NCBI RefSeq assembly: GCF_015690355.1 | Contig: NZ_JADPRT010000001.1 | Span: 186,001-250,000, forward strand | Length of the DNA: 64,000 bases | Direction of reading: 5' to 3' | Source of the DNA: Streptacidiphilus fuscans | GTDB lineage: Bacteria; Actinomycetota; Actinomycetes; Streptomycetales; Streptomycetaceae | Shown: positions 58,147 through 64,000 of the stretch, in pieces | Position numbering within the stretch: the first letter of the stretch is position 1 | How the letters are laid out: every line of letters begins with the position of its first letter | Notes under the pieces: model-generated | What the model was told of the DNA's origin: nothing | Databases searched by the model: none | What the model saw: only the letters and a program-made list of their open reading frames with translations | Made by a program: the position numbers and the translations under genes

Positions 58147-59283
58147 TCAAACAGCGTGCAGGCGCGCGGGTGCGGGCTGCGGGCCGGGGTCGATGTGCTC
58201 GGGCTGCGGGTCGGCGGTGACCGGGTTCGCGGCACCGGCGACGAGCGACACGCGGACGGTGGTGGTGCGCATGAGGCGGGGGCTTTGGGCCTGGAGGTCG
58301 TGCGGGCCGAGCCGGAGGCTGTAGAGGTAGTGGTCACCGAGGAAGGTGGTGTGGGTGACGGTTGCCTCCCATCCGTGGCCCGTCGCATCGGGGTCGGTGT
58401 CGTCGAGGACGAGGTGTTCGGGGCGGACGGCGAGGGTGACCGGGCCGGGGCCGGGGTTGTGGTCGGCGTGGAAGGCGATGCCGCCGGTAAGGTAGGGGGC
58501 TTCCAAGAGCCAGGTGCCCGCGCCGGTGTCGCGGGCTGCGCCTTGGATGAAGTTGCAGCGGCCCAGGAATTCGGCGACGAAGCGGCTGCCGGGGCGCTGG
58601 TAGACGTCTTCTGGTGTGCCGGCGCGGACGATCCGGCCGCCGTTCATGACCAGGATCCGGTCGCTCATGGCGAGGGCCTCGTTCTGGTCGTGGGTGACGA
58701 AGACGGTGGTGATGCCGAGGTCGCGCTGCAGGTCGCCGAGCCATTCGCGGGCTCGGTCGCGCAGTTTCGCGTCCAGGTTGGAGAACGGCTCGTCCAGCAG
58801 CAGGGCACTGGGCCCGTGCGCCAGCGCGCGGGCGAGCGCCACGCGCTGCTGCTGACCCCCGGACAGTTCGTGGGGGTAGGCGTCGGTGCGGTGGGCCAGT
58901 TCCACCAGTTCCAGGACGGCTCGCACGCGGCTGGCGATCTGTGCCTTGCCGGCCTTGCGGATCTCGAGGGGGAAGCCGACGTTCTGGGCGACCGTCAGGT
59001 GCGGCCACAGGGCGTAGGACTGGAAGACGACGCCGAGTTCGCGCTGTTCGGCCGCCAGATCGGTTTTCGTGGCGGAGTCGAACAGAGTGCGCTCCCCGTG
59101 GGCGATGGCGCCGTGGTCGGGGCTCTGGAAGCCGGCGATCGACATCAAGGTGGTGGTCTTGCCGCAGCCGCTGGGGCCGAGCAGGGTCACGAACGCCCCG
59201 TCGGGGACGGTGAAGTCGACCTCGTCGAGGACCTTGTTGCTGCCGAAGGTCTGGGAGAGCTGGCGGACGGTGATCTCAGGCAT
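58147..59283 (-). CDS. ABC transporter ATP-binding protein (FbpC/PotA type)
   Basis: A 378-residue ATPase. Walker A 'GPSGCGKTTTL', signature 'ELSGGQQQRVALARALA', Walker B 'LLLDEPFSNLDAK' and switch 'FVTHDQNEA' are intact. The C-terminal TOBE-like domain follows ('TLAVRPEHLVL'). The type is shared by iron(III), thiamine, polyamine and other small-substrate importers. It overlaps the permease stop by 8 nt. Confidence 0.9.
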   Translation of the reverse strand: MPEITVRQLSQTFGSNKVLDEVDFTVPDGAFVTLLGPSGCGKTTTLMSIAGFQSPDHGAIAHGERTLFDSATKTDLAAEQRELGVVFQSYALWPHLTVAQNVGFPLEIRKAGKAQIASRVRAVLELVELAHRTDAYPHELSGGQQQRVALARALAHGPSALLLDEPFSNLDAKLRDRAREWLGDLQRDLGITTVFVTHDQNEALAMSDRILVMNGGRIVRAGTPEDVYQRPGSRFVAEFLGRCNFIQGAARDTGAGTWLLEAPYLTGGIAFHADHNPGPGPVTLAVRPEHLVLDDTDPDATGHGWEATVTHTTFLGDHYLYSLRLGPHDLQAQSPRLMRTTTVRVSLVAGAANPVTADPQPEHIDPGPQPAPARLHAV

Positions 59284-61021
59284 GGCGGCGGTCTTTCTTG
59301 CGCAGGGTCCAGCCCAGTCCGACCGTCAGCGCGAGGGCGACGAGGAGGACTTGGACCAGGGCGAGGGCGGCGACCGGTCCGGGCAGTCCCTTGGACCAGG
59401 TCTGCAGCATGGAGGTGCCCATCAGTTCGGTGCCGGGCTTGGTCAGAAACACCACAGGGTCGTAGTCGGACACCAGGGTGACGAACATCAGCACCACGGC
59501 GCTGATCAGCGCGGGGCGCAGCAGCGGCAGGGTGATGCGGCGGGTGGTGGTCCACCAGCCGGCCCCTACGCTGGCCGCGGCCTTGGCGAGTTCGGGGCTG
59601 AGTCGGGAGAGCGCGGGCGCCAGGATGATGTAGGAGAGCGTCATGTTGCGCACGCACAGGGCGATCAGCTCGCCCCACAGGCTGTTGCGGAGCATGGCGC
59701 CGGGCCAGTCGACGATGAGGAAGAGCCAGAAGAAGCCGACGCCGAACACGATGCCGGGGGTGGCGCGCGGGTAGACCAGCAGTGCGGGCAGGGTACGGCG
59801 CAGGCGGAACCCGGAGCGTTCCGCGATCACGGTGGCGAGCGCGACCAGGGCGACGGTGGCAACGGAGCCGACGGAAGCGACGACGAGGCTGTCGGTGATG
59901 GCGCGGTGCAGGCTCGGGTCGCTCCAGATCTGCCGCCAGTTGTCGGCGGTGAACAGGTGCCAGGGGGCGACCAGGGTGGTCAGGGCTGTCACCGACGACA
60001 TCAACGCCAGGCCGAGCAGCGGGATCACCGAGGTCAGCGCGATGAACCCGCCCGCGCCCGTGGTGATCGGCCGGCGCCAGCGGCCCAGCGAGATCGGGCG
60101 GGCCGGGGGTGTGGCGCGGGTGCCGGCGGTGTAGCGGTTGGCGTTGCGCAGCAGGCGGGAGCGAAGCAGAAGGATCGCGGAGGCGACCACCAGGAGCAGC
60201 ATCGCGCCTGCGGAGACGATCGGCGGGTCCGGGACCATGCTGTTGGACCAGGTGTCGTACAGGTAGCTGGCGATGAACTGGATGTTCGCGGGCCGGCCCA
60301 GGAACAGCGGGATGCCCAGCACCTCCAGGGACAGGGTGAAGATGAGCATCCCGCTGTCCAGAAGTGCCGTGCGCAGCATGGGAATCGTGACGGTGGCGAG
60401 CACGCGGCCGGTGCCGCCGCCGGACGCGCGCACCGCGTCCTCGAGGGTGCCGTCTGCTCCCTCGAGGACGGACTTGCAGGTCAGGTAGGCGATGGGGAGG
60501 GTGACCACGGCGCCGATCGCTGCCATCCCGGGCAGGGAGGTGAGGTTCCAGACCGGCAGGTGCAGGTTCTTGTGCCACAGCTGGGTCAGGTAGCCGGACG
60601 GCCCGTACAGCGATTCCCAGCCCACGATCAGGCCGAGAGGCGGGATGACCAGCGGCGCCATGAGGGCCGGCCCGATCAGGCGGCGCCCGGGCAGGTCGGT
60701 GCGGGTGACCAGGACCGCGAACGCCGCGCCGAGGATCACGGCGGCCGTCGTCGCGGTCGCGGCGAAGATCACCGTGTTGAGGGCGGCGGTGCGGAAGGCG
60801 GGGTCGGTGAACAGCTGCCGGTAGGCGTCGACGCTGAACACGCCGCCGGGCAGGTAGTACGGCTTGGACAGGAACGAGGTGTAGATCAGCGGCGCCAACG
60901 GTGCGATCGCCAGGACCGCGACCAGGAGCCAGACCAGGTACTGGCCGGGCGCTGCGGACCAGGCCCGGCGCCGGTCGCGTCGCTGAGCGGCGACCGGCGC
61001 GGTGAAGGTGTCGGGGGTCAT
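59276..61021 (-). CDS. Two-domain ABC transporter permease (FbpB type)
   Basis: A 581-residue permease containing two fused six-helix blocks, as in iron(III)/thiamine/2-aminoethylphosphonate-type transporters. The block junction is 'GRWRRPITTGAGGFIALTSVIPLLGLALM'. EAA loops are 'LEDAVRASGGGTGRVLATVTIP' and 'LAKAAASVGAGWWTTTRRITLP'. The ATG at 61021 lies 5 nt after the solute-binding gene stop, so the operon is compact. Confidence 0.88.
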   Translation of the reverse strand: MTPDTFTAPVAAQRRDRRRAWSAAPGQYLVWLLVAVLAIAPLAPLIYTSFLSKPYYLPGGVFSVDAYRQLFTDPAFRTAALNTVIFAATATTAAVILGAAFAVLVTRTDLPGRRLIGPALMAPLVIPPLGLIVGWESLYGPSGYLTQLWHKNLHLPVWNLTSLPGMAAIGAVVTLPIAYLTCKSVLEGADGTLEDAVRASGGGTGRVLATVTIPMLRTALLDSGMLIFTLSLEVLGIPLFLGRPANIQFIASYLYDTWSNSMVPDPPIVSAGAMLLLVVASAILLLRSRLLRNANRYTAGTRATPPARPISLGRWRRPITTGAGGFIALTSVIPLLGLALMSSVTALTTLVAPWHLFTADNWRQIWSDPSLHRAITDSLVVASVGSVATVALVALATVIAERSGFRLRRTLPALLVYPRATPGIVFGVGFFWLFLIVDWPGAMLRNSLWGELIALCVRNMTLSYIILAPALSRLSPELAKAAASVGAGWWTTTRRITLPLLRPALISAVVLMFVTLVSDYDPVVFLTKPGTELMGTSMLQTWSKGLPGPVAALALVQVLLVALALTVGLGWTLRKKDRRHA

Positions 61022-61026
61022 GGTGA

Positions 61027-62175
61027 TCAGTGCCCGAGGGCCTTGTTCCAGTTGTTGGTGATCGTCGTCTGCTGGTTGACCACGTCCTGGGAGACCGGAA
61101 CCAGGTAGGTGGCGGACGCCGGGACGTGCTTGGCCAGGTCGGTCAGGTCCGCGGTGCAGCCGGTGGCGGGCTTGAAGCCGTTCATGGACGCCTCCATGCC
61201 GGCCGCGCACATGACCTGTTGGCCCGGGTTGGAGTAGACGAAGTCCAGGAACAGCTGGGCGGAGGCCGGGGAGGCGGCGCCGGAGGTCTGGGTGATCAGG
61301 CGCGGGGTCAGCGGGGTGGCGTCCGTCATGTACCCGTACTTGATCAGGCCCTTGTACTGCGGGGCGACGCCCTGGACGAGGCCGGAGGAGAGCCAGCCGA
61401 CGGACGCGCCGCCCTGGACGAGGTAGTTCATACCGTCCAGGCCCTCGTCGAGGGTCTTGGTGTGCGGGCCGAAGGTGTTCAGGTACCCGTTGGTGGTGTT
61501 GGCGCCCAGGATGTGGTTGAGCCCGTAGACGGCCTCGTAGCCGAGCGGGTTGTTCGGCGAGTAGGAGACCAGCGGGTAGTGCGAGGGGTCGGTCTTCACC
61601 GCCTTGTCCAGGGCCGCGTAACTGGTGGGGGCCTTCGCGTCCGGGATCAGCTTGGAGTTCCACGCGACCAGCACCGGATCCGGTGACATCACGTACACAC
61701 CGTCGCCCTGGCTGGTGTACGAGGGGAACTGGGACAGGCCCTGCGGGGTGACGTTCGCGAACAGGCCGTTCTGCTCGCCCTGCAGCACCTGCGGGATCGA
61801 GTCGGAGATCAACAGGTCGGCGCTGCGGGCGCCCTGGGCGTGCTCGGAGGTGTACTTGCTGTACACCTGATTGTCCGACAGCTGCGAGTACGCGGGCTTG
61901 ATCCACGGATAGGCCTTGGTGAAGGCGTCCAGCAGCGGCTGGATCACCGCGGTGGGCGAGTTGCCGTAGATCATGAGCCCCTGCTCGCTGTGGGACTTGG
62001 ACACCAGGTCGGCCACCGCAGCGGGGGCGGAGGGCGCCGACGACGCGGGGGCCGCGGTGCCGCCCGTTCCTGCGGTGGTGGCGGAGCCCGAGGAGGAGCA
62101 GCCGGCCAGGGCCGTGCCGGCCGCGAGCACGGTGAGCGCCAGCACGGCGGCGGATCGGGTGGGGTTGGTGCGCAT
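61027..62175 (-). CDS. ABC transporter solute-binding lipoprotein (FbpA-like)
   Basis: A 382-residue lipoprotein with lipobox 'ALAGCSSS' and a type 2 binding fold ('GLMIYGNSPTAVIQPLLDAFTKAYPWIK', 'FVYSNPGQQVMCAAGMEA'). The family includes binding proteins for ferric iron, thiamine, sulfate and small organic acids; no Tyr-pair diagnostic for iron was seen, so an organic ligand is possible. Two FadR-type operators lie upstream. Confidence 0.85.
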   Translation of the reverse strand: MRTNPTRSAAVLALTVLAAGTALAGCSSSGSATTAGTGGTAAPASSAPSAPAAVADLVSKSHSEQGLMIYGNSPTAVIQPLLDAFTKAYPWIKPAYSQLSDNQVYSKYTSEHAQGARSADLLISDSIPQVLQGEQNGLFANVTPQGLSQFPSYTSQGDGVYVMSPDPVLVAWNSKLIPDAKAPTSYAALDKAVKTDPSHYPLVSYSPNNPLGYEAVYGLNHILGANTTNGYLNTFGPHTKTLDEGLDGMNYLVQGGASVGWLSSGLVQGVAPQYKGLIKYGYMTDATPLTPRLITQTSGAASPASAQLFLDFVYSNPGQQVMCAAGMEASMNGFKPATGCTADLTDLAKHVPASATYLVPVSQDVVNQQTTITNNWNKALGH

Positions 62176-62201
62176 GACGACGACCTCTCTGTCAGTCTAT
62201 T

Positions 62202-62211
62202 TGCTACAGCA
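62202..62211. promoter_or_regulatory. FadR-type regulator operator C
   Basis: TGCTACAGCA, identical to operator B, sits 26 nt upstream of the solute-binding gene start. Confidence 0.65.
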
Positions 62212-62257
62212 TTGGGTTTGAACGGCTGTTTTGCCGTAGGAAACGTTCGAAGCTGTT

Positions 62258-62267
62258 TGCTATGGCA
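62258..62267. promoter_or_regulatory. FadR-type regulator operator D
   Basis: TGCTATGGCA matches operator A in nine of ten positions. It lies 82 nt upstream of the solute-binding gene, in the divergent region shared with the MMPL gene. Confidence 0.6.
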
Positions 62268-62459
62268 GATCTCAGCACCGGTGGTTCTGGAGTGTCAAGG
62301 CGGAGGAAACCTGCGCGTCACCGGCCACCAACGTGCCCGAAATGGGGCGCTCGCGCGACGGGGGAGGGTTAAGCGAATCGAAAGGTCGCCCTTCCTACCT
62401 TCGACAGCGTGAGAGGTCTGCGGCTGCGGACTCCCCACTGCTCCTGGAGGTAGGAAGTC

Positions 62460-64000
62460 ATGGAACGCTTCGCCGCATTCGTGATGCGGCACCGGCTCTG
62501 GGTGGCCATCGCCTGGGTCGCCATCACGGTCATCGGTGTGCTGATGGCGCCGCAGGTGTCGGGTCGCCTCAAGAGCGGTACGACGATCAGCGCCGCCAGC
62601 TACACCGCGAACCAGTCACTGCAAAAGCACTACGGCGGCGTCGGCGCCAACCCGAGCGTCCTGGTGGTGGACCTGCCCTCCGGCACCACCGTCGACAGTC
62701 CGCAGGTGAAGGCCGGACTGGCCGCGGCCGACAGGGTCGCCGCGTCGGTGCCGCAGGTGCGGGACCTGTCCTACGCCAACACCGGCGACAAGGCCCTGGT
62801 CGGCACGGGCGGCAGCTCGACGCTGGTGATGGTGTACCCGCCCGCGTCCGGCAACCCGGTCCCGCAGCCGGTCATGGACGCCATGGGCTCCGCGATCACG
62901 AAGGACGTGCCCGGCGCGCACGTGCAGACCACCGGCATCGAGCAGCTCAGCTCGGGTGGCACCAGCTCCGGCGGCAGCGTGTTCGGCGAGCTCCTGATCG
63001 GGATCGGCCTCGCGCTGGTCGTGCTGGCGTGGGTGTTCGGCTCCGCGCTGGCGATCTTGCCGATGATCTCGGCGATCGTCTCGGTGCTGACGATGCAGCT
63101 GGCGATCTGGGGCCTGACCTACGCCACATCCATCGCGATCAACCCGTCTGTGCAGTTCATCGTCGCCCTGCTGGGCCTTGGCCTGTCGGTGGACTACGCG
63201 CTGCTGCTGGTCAACCGGTGGCGTGAGGAGCGCGACAACGGATCCGACAACAAGGACGCGGTCATCGCGTCGCTGAAGAAGGCCGGCCACTCGGTCGCCT
63301 TCTCCGCCTTGATCGCCTCGCTCGGCCTGTTCGCGCTGATGGTCATCCCTGTCTCGTTCATCCAGGGCGTCGGCATCTCGGGTCTGTTCATCCCCTCCAT
63401 CGCCGCCCTGGTCGCGCTGACGACCGTGCCGCTGCTGCTGTCCACGATCGGACCGCGCCTGGACAAGATCCGGCTGCGCAAGCGCAAGAACACCGGCCCC
63501 AGCCGCATGTGGACAGCCGGCGCCGAGCGGATCGTGAAGCGGCCGAAGACCGCCGTGGCGATCGGAGCCTCGATCCTCGGTGTGCTGTGTGCGTTCGGCG
63601 TGACCATCAACATGAACCAGCCCTCGGTCACCTCGCTTGCCCCCAACGGCCCGGCCGAACAGGCTCTGGTCCAGCTGCAGCACGACGGCTTCCCCACCGG
63701 GGTGCTCACCTCGGTCCCGATCGAGCTGCCCGCCGGCACCGACCCGTCGGCGACCGCCGCCACGCTGCGCGCCCTTCCGGACATGCACGGCGTGCTGGTG
63801 TCCAACTCGCCGCAGTGGAACAGCAACGGCACCTCGGTGATCATGGGCCTGCCCAACGCGCAGGTCGGCACCGCCCACGCGGGCAACACCGTCGCGGATC
63901 TGCGGGCCGCGGCACCGCACAACGCGCTGATCGGCGGCGAGCAGACGCAGAACACCGACCTGACCCACATTCTCATGCAGTGGTTCCCGCTGCTGCTGGC
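62460..64000 (+). CDS. MMPL-family transporter, 3' end beyond the window
   Basis: A partial gene: 513 codons without a stop are visible. The first helix is 'FVMRHRLWVAIAWVAITVIGVLMAPQ', a large extracytoplasmic domain follows, and 'FIVALLGLGLSVDYALLLVNRWREERD' carries the Asp proton-relay motif of MMPL proteins. GGAGG lies 9 nt before the ATG. It shares the divergent promoter region with the FadR-type regulon but is not clearly under operator D. It is a different MMPL lineage from the one at 36964. Confidence 0.88.
   Translation, partial: MERFAAFVMRHRLWVAIAWVAITVIGVLMAPQVSGRLKSGTTISAASYTANQSLQKHYGGVGANPSVLVVDLPSGTTVDSPQVKAGLAAADRVAASVPQVRDLSYANTGDKALVGTGGSSTLVMVYPPASGNPVPQPVMDAMGSAITKDVPGAHVQTTGIEQLSSGGTSSGGSVFGELLIGIGLALVVLAWVFGSALAILPMISAIVSVLTMQLAIWGLTYATSIAINPSVQFIVALLGLGLSVDYALLLVNRWREERDNGSDNKDAVIASLKKAGHSVAFSALIASLGLFALMVIPVSFIQGVGISGLFIPSIAALVALTTVPLLLSTIGPRLDKIRLRKRKNTGPSRMWTAGAERIVKRPKTAVAIGASILGVLCAFGVTINMNQPSVTSLAPNGPAEQALVQLQHDGFPTGVLTSVPIELPAGTDPSATAATLRALPDMHGVLVSNSPQWNSNGTSVIMGLPNAQVGTAHAGNTVADLRAAAPHNALIGGEQTQNTDLTHILMQWFPLLL

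Overview
The window is very GC-rich, with GTG/TTG starts, GTGA/ATGA stop-start overlaps, twin-arginine and lipoprotein exports and dense TetR/MarR/LacI/GntR/LuxR regulators. This points to a filamentous actinomycete, most likely a member of Streptomycetaceae (Streptomyces, Kitasatospora or Streptacidiphilus type). That is an inference from gene content and base composition. No rRNA, tRNA, CRISPR array, intact insertion sequence or phage gene was seen.

Layout. (1) 1-9.8 kb: a Tad/Flp-type pilus locus on the + strand. It holds a CpaE-like ATPase (5' end missing), CpaF, TadB, TadC, a Flp-like pilin, three TadE/F/G-like proteins and a membrane LysM-BTAD protein. Nearly every junction overlaps, so it reads as one operon. 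(2) 10.0-12.3 kb: a caspase-fold-like protein that seems to lack its catalytic Cys, coupled to a Uma2-type nuclease. (3) 12.3-14.4 kb: a zinc-ribbon SDR and a MarR regulator. (4) 14.4-33.2 kb: a glycan-foraging island. A LacI regulator, a peptide/oligosaccharide ABC transporter and a GH38 alpha-mannosidase run on the - strand. A GH5-like hydrolase, a secreted GH84 hexosaminidase and a GH29 fucosidase run divergently. A second GH29 fucosidase lies beyond an alpha/beta hydrolase and a PPOX-type gene. Two LacI-type operators sit in the divergent promoter. Together these would take apart mannose-, GlcNAc- and fucose-containing glycans and import the products. (5) 33.5-36.1 kb: an SRPBCC protein and a TetR/old-yellow-enzyme pair. 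(6) 36.1-39.1 kb: a CsoR/CstR-family repressor, a 50-residue Cys-rich protein and an MMPL transporter, linked by repeated TACCCC-N2-GGGGTA operators.

(7) 39.2-44.7 kb: a secreted phosphoesterase with a beta-propeller, a large NB-ARC/LuxR regulator and a secreted ricin-type lectin. (8) 44.7-55.6 kb: an accessory zone of small enzymes, each beside its own regulator (GNAT, HxlR, SnoaL/TetR, GH64 glucanase, APH-like kinase, epoxide-hydrolase-like protein, quinone oxidoreductase/MarR, aldo-keto reductase/TetR). Four decayed genes lie among them: nucleotidyltransferase, QorB-like, SnoaL-like and MBL-fold. (9) 55.6-62.3 kb: a regulon made of DUF4387, AtuA-like protein, FadR-type GntR regulator and an FbpABC-like ABC transporter. 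It carries four copies of a TGCTA-(T/C)-(A/G)-GCA palindrome at three promoters, and looks like an uptake-plus-catabolism cassette for an unidentified small acid or terpenoid. (10) 62.5 kb to the end: the 5' part of a second MMPL transporter.

The strongest leads for undescribed biology are the AtuA/transporter regulon, the pseudo-caspase/Uma2 pair beside the Tad locus, and the CsoR-type regulon with an operator-terminator-operator leader.
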